A stretch of 64,000 bases of DNA from Mycolicibacterium sp. BiH015 (GCF_027706845.1 NZ_JAQGCZ010000006.1:306774-370773), one strand, 5' to 3'. Numbered from the stretch's first letter, positions 50,693 to 58,761 are shown. Numbers and translations: made by a program. Notes: generated by a model not told the origin, from the letters alone.

Positions 50693-51851
50693 CGACTGTT
50701 CCTCTCTTCAAATTCTTCTGTCGCTTACCGGCTTTGGGCCAGAAATAGCTACCCGGTTTGCGGGCCTCCTTGGCGAGGAAGGAGACCGTTCCCTTGCACA
50801 CTGATTCCTTGATGGTGGCGGCGAGGTGACCACCGATGTGCAGCGGTAGCGCTTCGTCGTTGAAGTGCGACATCTGGATGGTGCCGGCGCTGCGGCCCAG
50901 GCTGATGCACTGGCCCACCGAGGCCGGGTTCAGGTTCTCGGGATCTTTCCCGCTCAGTCGCGCCAGGACGGTGTCGGCGGCGTGGGAGGCCAGGGGCATG
51001 GCGAGTTGGCAGCTCATCCGCAGCGGCTGTGCCGACGGTGAGGCCGCGTCTCCGGCGGCGATGATCGCGGGATCGTCGACGCTGGTGAGAGTTTCGTCGG
51101 TGAGCAGCCGGCCCAGCCGGTCGGTGCTCAGGCCGCTGTCGGCTGCCAGAGTGGGGACCCCGAAGCCCGCGGTCCACACGGTGGCCGCACTCGGCAGTTC
51201 CTTGCCGTCCCGCAACATGATTCGGTCCGACTGAACTTGCGTGACGGTTTCGTTGTCGACGACGGTGACGCCGAGCTTCGTCAGGCGCTTGGCCACCGAG
51301 CGGCGGCCGCCCTTGGCCAGCGAGGGGCCCAGCGCACCGGTGACCAAGGTGACGTTGCGGCCGGCTTCGGCGAACTCGGAGGCGGCTTCGATACCCGTCA
51401 GACCGCCGCCCACCACCACGATCGGCGCCTGCATCGGAATGTCGGCCAGGCGGTCGGCCAGCCGCTGCGCAGCCTCCAGTTCGCCCAGCGGATAGGCGAA
51501 CTCAGCGGCACCGGGTACCGCGGCCGGGACCGGGGCGGTGCTGCCGACGGCATAGATCAAGTAGTCGTAGTCAAGGGTTGCGCCAGAGGACAGCCGCAAC
51601 GAGTGAGCGGCGACGTCGATGCGCTCGGCACTGTCGACCACCAATTTCACCGAGTCGGCCAGCACCGTCGAATAGTCCTCGATGGCATCGTCATTACCGG
51701 CGACCAACTGGTGCAACCGGATTCGTTCGACGAACTGCGGCCGCGGATTCACCAGGGTGACGTCGATGTCGGGGCGTTGGCGCAGTCGGTTGGCGGCCAG
51801 GACACCGGCGTATCCGCCGCCCACAACCACGACGCGGGTGATGATGCTCAT
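50685..51851 (-). CDS. NADH dehydrogenase-type FAD oxidoreductase
   Basis: A 388-residue two-Rossmann flavoprotein starting at ATG 51851 after GAGGAGA; the frame is open to 51968 but only through the operator region. FAD motif VVVVGGGYAGVLAANRL, NAD(P)H motif IVVVGGGLTGIEAASEF and a second FAD motif IIAAGDAASP identify the NDH-2/ferredoxin reductase-like superfamily. It ends in a basic patch (KPGSYFWPKAGKRQKNLKRG). It is the first gene of the leftward six-gene operon behind dyad B, and may feed electrons into the pathway or the quinone pool. Confidence 0.92.
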   Translation of the reverse strand: MSIITRVVVVGGGYAGVLAANRLRQRPDIDVTLVNPRPQFVERIRLHQLVAGNDDAIEDYSTVLADSVKLVVDSAERIDVAAHSLRLSSGATLDYDYLIYAVGSTAPVPAAVPGAAEFAYPLGELEAAQRLADRLADIPMQAPIVVVGGGLTGIEAASEFAEAGRNVTLVTGALGPSLAKGGRRSVAKRLTKLGVTVVDNETVTQVQSDRIMLRDGKELPSAATVWTAGFGVPTLAADSGLSTDRLGRLLTDETLTSVDDPAIIAAGDAASPSAQPLRMSCQLAMPLASHAADTVLARLSGKDPENLNPASVGQCISLGRSAGTIQMSHFNDEALPLHIGGHLAATIKESVCKGTVSFLAKEARKPGSYFWPKAGKRQKNLKRGTVDV

Positions 51852-51895
51852 CTGTTTCTCCTCACACCTACGACGCTGCCACCCGGGAGGCTGGT

Positions 51896-51921
51896 CAGGG
51901 ACCACGGAAAACCCGTAGTCC
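51896..51921. promoter_or_regulatory. Operator dyad B of the LuxR regulon
   Basis: GGACCACGG-AAAAC-CCGTAGTCC at 51899-51921, preceded by CAG, identical over 26 bases to dyad A. It lies 45 bp before the leftward flavoprotein operon and reads GGACTACGG...CCGTGGTCC toward it. Between dyads B and C is a further small repeat, GCCCG-N7-CGGGC at 51940-51956. Confidence 0.8.
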
Positions 51922-51968
51922 ACGATCCGTGCGCGCGACGCCCGGTAGTCACGGGCTGCATCGGCCAA

Positions 51969-51994
51969 GGACTACGGATTTTCCGTGGTCCCTG
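51969..51994. promoter_or_regulatory. Operator dyad C of the LuxR regulon
   Basis: GGACTACGG-ATTTT-CCGTGGTCC at 51969-51991, followed by CTG, the reverse orientation of dyad B with one base changed in the spacer. It lies 28 bp before the esterase start. The centres of B and C are 70 bp apart, so each serves one of the two divergent operons. Confidence 0.8.
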
Positions 51995-52022
51995 ACACGC
52001 GCCGCGTTGGGAGGCTGCCGGT

Positions 52023-52970
52023 ATGAGTGATCACGTGCTGGAAGCGGCGGCCCAGGAGTTCGCCGATGCGACCGCCGAACCACCCTTCCTCTATGAGCTG
52101 GGCCCTCAAGGTGCTCGCAAGGTACTCGACGATGTGCAGGCTGCTCCGATCGACAAGCTCGACGTCGACGAGCTGTGGGTCACGGTGCCCTGCGATCACG
52201 GCGATGTGGCCGTACGGATCGTGACGCCGCCCGCCGCGCATCGTCCGCTGCCAGTGGTTCTCTACATCCACGGCGGGGGCTGGGTGCTGGGTAACGCGGC
52301 GACCCATGACCGCCTGGTGCGCGAGTTGGCGGTCGGTGTCCACGCGGCAGTGGCGTTCGTGGAGTACGACCGCTCACCGGAGGCGCGGTACCCGGTGGCG
52401 ATCGAGCAGGCCTATGCCACCGCCCAGTGGATCACCGAGCGCGGCGCCAGCGAGGGGTTGGACGCCGCGCGGATGGCTGTGGCCGGTGATTCAGTGGGCG
52501 GTGACATGGCCGCTGCGGTGGCGATCATGGCCAAACAGCGCGGCGACGTCACCTTCGTCCACCAGTCGCTGTACTACCCGGTGACCGACGCCGGCCAGGA
52601 CACCAGTAGCTACCGAGAGTTCGCCGAGGGCCCGTTTCTCACAGCAAAGGCAATGGCGTGGTTCTGGGACTGCTACCTGCCAGACGCGGCGACGCGCTCG
52701 GAGATCACCGCTTCGCCGCTACGCGCCACTGTCGACGACTTGCGGGACTTGCCGCCGGCGCTGGTGATCGTCGACGAGAACGACGTCCTGCGCGACGAGG
52801 GCGAGGCGTACGCCCGGAAACTCACTGCTGCCGGCGTGCGCACCACCAGCGTCCGGTTCAACGGCATCATCCACGATTTCATGATGCTCAACCCTCTCCG
52901 CGCGACTGCGGCAACCACCGCCGCGGTCGAACTGGCGGTCCACACACTGCGGAAAGCCTTCGACAAATGA
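52023..52970 (+). CDS. Alpha/beta hydrolase, hormone-sensitive-lipase type esterase
   Basis: A 315-residue esterase starting at ATG 52023 with GGGAGG upstream. LYIHGGGWVLGN is the HGGG oxyanion motif, AVAGDSVGGDMAA holds the catalytic Ser, DENDVLRDEGEAYA the Asp and GIIHDFMML the His. The HSL family hydrolyses small acyl esters. It opens the rightward operon under dyad C. Its stop overlaps a 16-codon ORF that leads into the epimerase gene. Confidence 0.92.
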   Translation: MSDHVLEAAAQEFADATAEPPFLYELGPQGARKVLDDVQAAPIDKLDVDELWVTVPCDHGDVAVRIVTPPAAHRPLPVVLYIHGGGWVLGNAATHDRLVRELAVGVHAAVAFVEYDRSPEARYPVAIEQAYATAQWITERGASEGLDAARMAVAGDSVGGDMAAAVAIMAKQRGDVTFVHQSLYYPVTDAGQDTSSYREFAEGPFLTAKAMAWFWDCYLPDAATRSEITASPLRATVDDLRDLPPALVIVDENDVLRDEGEAYARKLTAAGVRTTSVRFNGIIHDFMMLNPLRATAATTAAVELAVHTLRKAFDK

Positions 52971-53017
52971 ACACAACCGACGACGTTGCCCCGACCAGAT
53001 CTCCTCGACGCGGATGA
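52967..53017 (+). CDS. 16-residue bridging ORF between esterase and epimerase
   Basis: ATG 52967 overlaps the esterase stop (ATGA), and the ORF's own stop overlaps the epimerase start (ATGA at 53014). The peptide is MNTTDDVAPTRSPRRG. There is no ribosome site before the epimerase ATG, so ribosomes re-initiating through this short ORF could couple the two genes. It may have no function as a peptide. Confidence 0.4.
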   Translation: MNTTDDVAPTRSPRRG

Positions 53018-54039
53018 GTGACAAGTCCTTGGTGCTGGTAACCGGTGCCGCCGGCTACGTCGGCAGCCACGTCGTCAGTCAGCTGCTCCGCCGCCATTAC
53101 CCTGTGCGCGCCGCCCTGCGCAGCCGAGCCCGTGCCCGGGAACTCTCCGAAACCGTTGCCGGGCAGGGGCTGGACCCGGGACTGATCGAGATAGTGCTGG
53201 CCGACCTCACCGCTGACGACGGGTGGGCGGAGGCGGTCGCCGGAGTTGCAGACGTGCTGCACATCGCATCACCGTTTCCGGCCGAAGCTCCCGAGAACGA
53301 CGATGAGATCATCATCCCCGCGCGCGAAGGCGCCCTGCGAGTGCTGCGTCACGCCCGCGATGCGGGGTGCCGCCGGGTCGTCATAACGTCCTCGTTCGCC
53401 GCGGTGGGGTACTCCGACAAAGCGGGCGACCACTGGACCGAGGACGACTGGACCGACCCGGACGACGACAACACCGCCTATATCCGGTCCAAGGCCATTG
53501 CCGAGCGCACAGCATGGAACTTCATCGAGACGCAGGGCGGCGGGCTCGAACTGACGACCTTGGTGCCCGTGGGCATTTTCGGCCCCACTCTCGGCCAGCA
53601 TCTCTCCACGTCGGTGAAGTTCATCCAGTCGATGCTCACCGGTGCCCTCGATCGGGTTGCGCCGCAGTACTTCGGCGTCGTCGACGTGCGCGACGTCGCC
53701 ACCGCCCACCTGCAGGCGCTGGAGACGGCCGGCGCCGCCGGCGAACGCATCCTGCTGACAGCCGACGGACCTGCGGAGAGCTTTCTCGGGATCGCGCGCA
53801 TCTTGCGCGAGGGTCTGGGGGCCGCCGCATCGAAGGTCCCCACCAGCGAGTACAGCGAAGCAGAAGTCCGCGAACTCGCTCGGACAGTCCCGGCGTTGCG
53901 CGAGGCGGTGTCTCGACTCGGCCGGCGCCCGCAGATCAGCAATGCCAAGGCCAAGGCCCTACTGGGCTGGACGCCCCGACCGGTCAGCGAGACCATTCTC
54001 GATACCGCGCAGTCGCTGATCGCCAAGAACCTGGTGTGA
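53014..54039 (+). CDS. NAD-dependent epimerase/dehydratase (dihydroflavonol reductase-like)
   Basis: A 341-residue extended SDR: VLVTGAAGYVGSHVVSQLLRRHYPVRAALRS at the N-terminus, VLHIASPFP, VVITSSFAAVGY and YIRSKAIAERTAW (Tyr-x3-Lys with the upstream Ser). This is the dihydroflavonol-4-reductase/cinnamoyl-CoA reductase group, which reduces ketones or aldehydes with NADPH. It is second in the rightward operon and the last gene of the accessory segment, ending 5 bp before the convergent FAD-linked oxidase. Confidence 0.92.
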   Translation: MSDKSLVLVTGAAGYVGSHVVSQLLRRHYPVRAALRSRARARELSETVAGQGLDPGLIEIVLADLTADDGWAEAVAGVADVLHIASPFPAEAPENDDEIIIPAREGALRVLRHARDAGCRRVVITSSFAAVGYSDKAGDHWTEDDWTDPDDDNTAYIRSKAIAERTAWNFIETQGGGLELTTLVPVGIFGPTLGQHLSTSVKFIQSMLTGALDRVAPQYFGVVDVRDVATAHLQALETAGAAGERILLTADGPAESFLGIARILREGLGAAASKVPTSEYSEAEVRELARTVPALREAVSRLGRRPQISNAKAKALLGWTPRPVSETILDTAQSLIAKNLV

Positions 54040-54044
54040 AAGCC

Positions 54045-55406
54045 CTAGATAGCTGCTCCGGGATTGAGGATGCCGTCGGGGTCGAGGGCCGCTTTGATGC
54101 GGCGGTTGAGTTCCATCGCTTCAGGTCCGAGCTGCCCGGCCAGCCACGGCCGCTTCAACCTGCCGACACCGTGCTCGCCGGTGATGGTGCCGCCGAGTCC
54201 CACCGCCAGATCCATGATCTCGCCGAACGCCTGCTGCGCGCGCTGTTCCATCGCGGCGTCCGCCGGATCGAACACGATGAGCGGGTGGGTGTTTCCGTCG
54301 CCGGCGTGGGCAATGACCGAGATCGTCAGGTCGCGTTCGGCGGCGATCTTCTCCACGCCGCTGACCAGGTCGGCCAGCGCGGGCAGCGGGACGCCCACGT
54401 CCTCCAGCAGGAGCGAACCCTTGGCCTCCACGGCCGGGATCGCGAAGCGCCGCGCCGCGACGAACGCCTCACCCTCGTCGGGGTCTGACGTCGAAAAGAC
54501 TTCCTTGGCACCGTGTTTGGTGAACACTTCGGCCATGAACTCGGCGTCCTGGGCGCCGGAGGGCCCACGGTCGTCGCTTGCCGCGACCATCATCGCCCCG
54601 GCTTCGCGGTCCAGCCCCATCTTGAGCTTGTCCTCGACGGCGTTGATCGCCGCAGAGTCCATGAACTCGAGCATCGAGGGTCGGATCTTTCCGGTGATGG
54701 TGACCACCGCCGCGGCCGCGTCCTCGACCGAGTCGAAGGTGGCGACGACGGTGCAGGCGGGGTTCTGAGCAGGCAGGAGCTTCACCGTGACCTCGGTGAC
54801 GACACCGAGTGTCCCTTCGCTGCCGACGAAGAGCTTCGTCAGCGACAAGCCGGCGACATCCTTCAGGCGCGGCCCGCCGAGCCGCACCGCGGTGCCGTCG
54901 GCCAGCACCACTTGAAGTCCGAGCACGTAATCGGTTGTCACGCCGTATTTTACGCAGCACAGACCGCCGGCGTTGGTGGCGACGTTGCCGCCGATGCTGC
55001 AGATCTCGAATGAGGACGGGTCCGGCGGATACCAGAGGCCGTATTCGGCGACGGCCTTCTTGACCTCGGCGTTGAGCAGTCCGGGCTGTACGACCGCGGT
55101 GCGGGTGACCGGGTCTACGGTGATGTCGCGCATCTTCTCGGTGCTGAGCACGATGCTGCCGTCGAGCGCCGTTGCGCCGCCTGACAATCCGGTGCCCATG
55201 CCGCGCGGCACCACGGCCACCCGGTGGGTGCTGGCCCAACGCAGAACGGTCTGGACTTCTTCGGTGCGCTGCGGCCGGACGACGGCCAGTGGGACACCTG
55301 CACTGGGATCAGCGGCGCGATCCTGCCGGTAGGACTCGAGAATGTCGGGATCGGTCACGACCGTGCCCTCGGGGAGGTCGGCGATCAGGCTGCCCAGCGC
55401 ATGCAT
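54045..55406 (-). CDS. FAD-linked oxidase, GlcD family (Rv1257c-like)
   Basis: A 453-residue PCMH-type flavoprotein. VVPRGMGTGLSGGATALDGSIVLST is the FAD pyrophosphate loop, SIGGNVATNAGGLCCVKYGVTTDY the second FAD motif, LFVGSEGTLGVVTEVTV follows, and the C-terminus has VIAHAGDGNTHPLIVFD and ITGEHGVGRLKRPWL with the catalytic histidines. It likely oxidises a 2-hydroxyacid such as glycolate or D-lactate. Position and sequence match Rv1257c, which directly follows cyp130 in M. tuberculosis; here 30 kb separates them. It is a distant relative of the enzyme at 13169-14527. Confidence 0.93.
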   Translation of the reverse strand: MHALGSLIADLPEGTVVTDPDILESYRQDRAADPSAGVPLAVVRPQRTEEVQTVLRWASTHRVAVVPRGMGTGLSGGATALDGSIVLSTEKMRDITVDPVTRTAVVQPGLLNAEVKKAVAEYGLWYPPDPSSFEICSIGGNVATNAGGLCCVKYGVTTDYVLGLQVVLADGTAVRLGGPRLKDVAGLSLTKLFVGSEGTLGVVTEVTVKLLPAQNPACTVVATFDSVEDAAAAVVTITGKIRPSMLEFMDSAAINAVEDKLKMGLDREAGAMMVAASDDRGPSGAQDAEFMAEVFTKHGAKEVFSTSDPDEGEAFVAARRFAIPAVEAKGSLLLEDVGVPLPALADLVSGVEKIAAERDLTISVIAHAGDGNTHPLIVFDPADAAMEQRAQQAFGEIMDLAVGLGGTITGEHGVGRLKRPWLAGQLGPEAMELNRRIKAALDPDGILNPGAAI

Positions 55407-55433
55407 AGCGCCAGTCTAGGGACGGGCGATGTC

Positions 55434-55460
55434 TTGTTACGCCTGTGTTACGGCTATTCT
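55434..55460 (+). promoter_or_regulatory. Probable promoter of the 114-residue hypothetical gene
   Basis: TTGTTA (55434-55439) and TATTCT (55455-55460), 15 bp apart, precede ATG 55468 by 7 bp. This fits a sigma-A-like promoter and a leaderless transcript; the spacing is somewhat short. Confidence 0.4.
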
Positions 55461-55467
55461 TCGACGC

Positions 55468-55812
55468 ATGCGGGACAGTGTGGTCTTCGCCCAGGTGAAG
55501 ACGTTGCAGGGCATGCGCCGTACGGCGCGGGTGTCGGCAAGTGCGTTGGAGATCCACGTGCGTGCCGTGGCGGACCGGATCGGGACGCCGTACCCGGCGT
55601 TCGTGCCCGACGAACGCCTCGATGCGATCGCATCTGGCCGTGTCACGACCATGGCCGCCATCGAGTTGTGCATGGCCGGGATGTGGTACCGGGCCTCCGA
55701 TGGTTATGTCGTGGCAGACCTCGACCTCATCGAACATTTCGCGCGGCCGGTGCGCCGCCGCTGGCTGCGGGCGATCGGCCGGTTCTTCAAGGAGTATCTG
55801 CTTCCGGTCTAG
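55468..55812 (+). CDS. Hypothetical protein
   Basis: A 114-residue protein, MRDSVVFAQVKTLQGMRR..., that I do not recognise. ATG 55468 fits the -10 element 7 bp upstream better than the GTG/ATG starts to 55429. It is basic and helical, with SASALEIHVRAVADRIGTPYP and a C-terminal RRRWLRAIGRFFKEYLLPV that could be amphipathic and lie on the membrane. No signal peptide. Its last 26 bp overlap the convergent tap gene. It is divergent from the FAD-linked oxidase. Confidence 0.7.
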   Translation: MRDSVVFAQVKTLQGMRRTARVSASALEIHVRAVADRIGTPYPAFVPDERLDAIASGRVTTMAAIELCMAGMWYRASDGYVVADLDLIEHFARPVRRRWLRAIGRFFKEYLLPV

Positions 55813-57046
55813 GGTGCGGCGCGTCGAGGTCTCGCAGGCCGGGCAGGAACACCGCGACGATTCCCAGCGCCAGCATGGGCAGCGACAGCGCCAGGAACGT
55901 CGCGTGCAGCCCGGTGGCATCAGCCAGCGGACCGGCCAGGATGAGGCCCAGCGGCCCCGCTGCATAGGCCAACGATCCCATCACACCGACCACACGTCCG
56001 CGCAGATGGTGCGGCGCCCGGGTCTGCATCACGTAGTTGTAGATGGGCGCGATCGGCCCGTAGACGAACCCGACGAGCGCGCACAGCACCAGGATGACCG
56101 GCAGCGGCGGCAGGAACGCGATCACGGTCATCGCCACACCGAGCGTCAGCACCGCAATCAGCATCACGGTGCGCCGCTTCATGTACTTCGACATCACCGC
56201 GTAGCCGAGCGCACCGATCAATCCGCCGATGCTCAACGCCATCAGCACCCAGCCGAGCTGGGCCGGCTGGTTGCGGTCGGTGAAGTACTTCGGGAACAGC
56301 ACGCTCTCCATCGGCATGTAAAGCCCGGTGGCTGCCAGATCGACGAATGCCAGCGTGCGAAGGACCTTGTTGTTCCACACGAAGCGCAGGCCCTCGATGA
56401 TTCCCGCCCACACGCCGTCAGACATCGCAGAAGGATCGGGCTTTCCTGCGCCTTCGAGCTTCAGCACGCCGATGGCGACGATCGATATTCCGAACGTGGC
56501 GGCGGTCACCCACATCGTGTTGATGCCACCGAGGGTGGCGATCAGCAGACCTCCGATGCCGGGCCCGACGATGTAGGCCAGGTTGAAGATCGCCTCGTAC
56601 ACGGAATTGGCATGGTCGAGCGTCCATCCGGCCTTCTGCGCCGCCTCGGGCAGCATCGTCTCGCGGGCTGTCAGCCCCGCGGGGTCGAAGAACGCGCCGA
56701 GCGCGGCCAGGCATGCCAGCACGGCGACGTTGATGACGTCGACACCGAATGTCAGCGCCAGGACGGGCACCGCGGCCACCGACACCGCCGACAGCGCGTC
56801 GGCGATCATCGACACCCGTCTGCGGCCGAGCTTGTCGACGGCGGCGCCGGCGAGCAGCGTCGCCGCGAGCAGCGGAAGCGTTCCCGCCATCGCCACGATG
56901 GACGCGTCCAGCGCAGAACCGTTGCGCTGCAATACCAACCACGGGAACGCGACGATGGAGATGCCGTTGCCCGCCCCTGCCATCAATGCGGCGAACAGGA
57001 TCAGCAGCAGCGGGACGCGCCTACCGCGCGAGTCTTCGGTCGTCAT
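55787..57046 (-). CDS. tap: MFS multidrug efflux pump Tap (Rv1258c)
   Basis: A 419-residue, 12-helix transporter, the same length as M. tuberculosis Tap. Helix 1 has LLILFAALMAGAGNGISIVAFPWLVLQR, helix 2 motif A AGAAVDKLGRRRVSM; TTEDSRG precedes. PMESVLFPKYFTDRNQPAQLGW and NYVMQTRAPHHLRGRVVGVMGSLAYAAGPLG are shared with Tap as I recall it. Tap exports tetracycline, aminoglycosides, spectinomycin and rifampicin and in other mycobacteria is under WhiB7 control; I do not see an obvious AT-rich WhiB7 site here. It overlaps the hypothetical gene at the 3' end. Confidence 0.94.
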   Translation of the reverse strand: MTTEDSRGRRVPLLLILFAALMAGAGNGISIVAFPWLVLQRNGSALDASIVAMAGTLPLLAATLLAGAAVDKLGRRRVSMIADALSAVSVAAVPVLALTFGVDVINVAVLACLAALGAFFDPAGLTARETMLPEAAQKAGWTLDHANSVYEAIFNLAYIVGPGIGGLLIATLGGINTMWVTAATFGISIVAIGVLKLEGAGKPDPSAMSDGVWAGIIEGLRFVWNNKVLRTLAFVDLAATGLYMPMESVLFPKYFTDRNQPAQLGWVLMALSIGGLIGALGYAVMSKYMKRRTVMLIAVLTLGVAMTVIAFLPPLPVILVLCALVGFVYGPIAPIYNYVMQTRAPHHLRGRVVGVMGSLAYAAGPLGLILAGPLADATGLHATFLALSLPMLALGIVAVFLPGLRDLDAPHPRPEADTP

Positions 57047-57112
57047 GGGATATCGCCGGGAATGTAGCAGTGCCCCAACGCGCTTGACGACCGAGTTTCG
57101 GCGCCTATCGGC

Positions 57113-57799
57113 TCACCATTGCGCGTCGACCTTGGCGGCGATCTGGTCGGCGATCCGCAACGCGGAGTCGCCTGGAGCGGCGCTGCAGGTGTTGACATCG
57201 ACGATGACGTTGTTGCGGTGCACCAGCGCCCGCCCGCAACCCCAGCCCGGCGCCGCGGCGTCCTGCTGCATGGCGACCGTGGACAGTCGGTTGTCCTCGC
57301 GGACGATCGGGCCCGGGCTCCAGCGTGAACCGCTCTGGGTGTGGGTGTACTCGCGGCAGGCCGGCCACTGCTGCACCGAGGCCTCGAAGAATTCGCCGGC
57401 CTTCTCCAGGTAGGGGAACAGCACGACGGCCTGCTTCACGTACGTGTTCCAGGTGCCTCCGCCGACGGCACCGTCGTTGAGGCTCTGATCACGCTCGGCG
57501 CGGTAACCGCTGTTCGCGTACACCTGCAGCTCGGCCGCACCGTCGATCGCGAGGCATTCGATCGGTTCCATGATCGCGCTGTTGTCCGTCATCGCGGTCT
57601 GGGACTCGGTGACCGTCATCGCGGGCACTCCCATCGTCGCGGCGGTCTCTTCGGGGCTGAGCAGTACGTCGCCGAGCTCACGTTCCACGAGGGGCCGGGG
57701 GATCATCGTCCTGGTCGGTTTGGCGGACTCCGCACTACTCGTGCTGGCGCATCCGGTGATCAGGATGCAGATCCCCGCTATCGCTGCCGCTCGTCGCAT
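57113..57799 (-). CDS. Lipoprotein with PknH_C-like sensor domain
   Basis: A 228-residue lipoprotein; ATG 57799 is preferred to 57811 because it starts a compact signal (MRRAAAIAGICILITGC) with the lipobox LITG-Cys17. The mature domain has LGDVLLSPEETAATMGV, IECLAIDGAAELQVYANSGY, WPACREY and GWGCGRALVHRNNVIVDVNTC, a pattern of paired cysteines found in the extracellular sensor of the kinase PknH and its lipoprotein relatives (LppH, LpqQ type). It probably binds a ligand outside the membrane. It lies 66 bp upstream of tap on the same strand. Confidence 0.88.
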   Translation of the reverse strand: MRRAAAIAGICILITGCASTSSAESAKPTRTMIPRPLVERELGDVLLSPEETAATMGVPAMTVTESQTAMTDNSAIMEPIECLAIDGAAELQVYANSGYRAERDQSLNDGAVGGGTWNTYVKQAVVLFPYLEKAGEFFEASVQQWPACREYTHTQSGSRWSPGPIVREDNRLSTVAMQQDAAAPGWGCGRALVHRNNVIVDVNTCSAAPGDSALRIADQIAAKVDAQW

Positions 57800-57877
57800 G
57801 AATGCCCCCAATCGAAGTGCTGGGGATCAATGGTGAGCCCACTGCGCCGGCGCTGCGGTGAGGAAAACGGCGTTTCG

Positions 57878-57909
57878 TGGTAACGATGAACGGTGCTTCT
57901 TGGTAACGA
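57878..57909. repeat. Two direct repeats of TGGTAACGA before udgB
   Basis: TGGTAACGA occurs at 57878-57886 and 57901-57909, with a 23-bp period and similar flanks (CG/CT before). The second copy ends 4 bp before the udgB start, so the repeats may be an activator or repressor site for udgB. No known consensus fits. Confidence 0.35.
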
Positions 57910-57912
57910 ATC

Positions 57913-58761
57913 TTGACACCCCTTCCGCATCCACGAACTGGTGATCTTTTCGAGACCCCGGTGCGACCCGGTCGTGGTTGGCCCGGTGATCCCGCGACGA
58001 CGCGCACCGCGGTCGCGTCGACTCCCGCCGACGTGGCGGCGCTGGCCGGGGCGGCCAGAACGCTCAAGCAGGTCGACGCCGGGGTCTCGGTGTGCCGGGC
58101 CTGCCCGCGGCTGGTCGAGTGGCGCGAGGAGGCGGCCGCGGTCAAACGCAAGTCGTATGCGGATCAGCCGTACTGGGGAAGGCCGGCTCCCGGTTTCGGG
58201 GCCGCGCGGCCGCGGATCATGATCGTCGGCCTCGCGCCGGCCGCGCACGGTGCCAACCGGACCGGTCGGGTGTTCACCGGTGACCGCTCAGGCGACTTCC
58301 TGTTCGCGTCGCTGCACCGCAGCGGGCTGGCGAATCAGTCGACGTGCACCGACAGTGCAGATGGATTGCAGCTCAACGGTGTTCGGGTGGCCGCGGCCGT
58401 GCGCTGCGCTCCTCCGGGCAATGCGCCGCTACCCGCCGAGCGGACGACGTGTGCGCCCTGGCTCGACGCGGAGTGGCGGCTCGCCGGCTCCGGCGTGCGG
58501 GTGATCGTCGCGTTGGGCGGGTTCGCGTGGCAGTCGGTTCTGGCGCTGATCCGCCGAACCGGTGGGACGGTGGGGACTCCGGCACCGAAGTTCGGTCACG
58601 GCGCCCTGGCGACGTTGGCCACCGGGAGCACCGCCACCGGCACCGTGACGCTGCTCGGCTGCTTCCATCCCAGCCAGCAGAACACCTTCACCGGCCGGCT
58701 CACTCCCGCGATGATGGACGACATCTTCGCCACCGCCCGTGCGATGTCGGCGGGAACGTAA
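57913..58761 (+). CDS. udgB: Family 5 uracil-DNA glycosylase UdgB
   Basis: A 282-residue base-excision-repair enzyme removing uracil, and in this family also hypoxanthine and ethenocytosine. Start TTG 57913 gives LPHPRTGDLFETP, aligned with HPHPRTG in Rv1259. SVCRACPRL (Cys61, Cys64) and RCAPP...TTCAPW give four cysteines for a [4Fe-4S] cluster. Catalytic motif A is GLAPAAHGANRTGRVFTGD and motif B is HPSQQNTFTG. It is divergent from the PknH_C-type lipoprotein gene. Confidence 0.95.
   Translation: MTPLPHPRTGDLFETPVRPGRGWPGDPATTRTAVASTPADVAALAGAARTLKQVDAGVSVCRACPRLVEWREEAAAVKRKSYADQPYWGRPAPGFGAARPRIMIVGLAPAAHGANRTGRVFTGDRSGDFLFASLHRSGLANQSTCTDSADGLQLNGVRVAAAVRCAPPGNAPLPAERTTCAPWLDAEWRLAGSGVRVIVALGGFAWQSVLALIRRTGGTVGTPAPKFGHGALATLATGSTATGTVTLLGCFHPSQQNTFTGRLTPAMMDDIFATARAMSAGT

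Noticed and set aside
43796..51994. DosR boxes (the dyads share GGGAC and GTCC)
   Set aside because: The DosR consensus is a 20-bp palindrome with arms much closer together; here the arms are GGACYACGG separated by five bases, and no DosR target context exists besides a nitroreductase.
53367..54488. 373-residue plus-strand ORF spanning the epimerase and the FAD-linked oxidase ends
   Set aside because: It crosses two convergent well-supported genes and is Arg/His-rich without any family feature.
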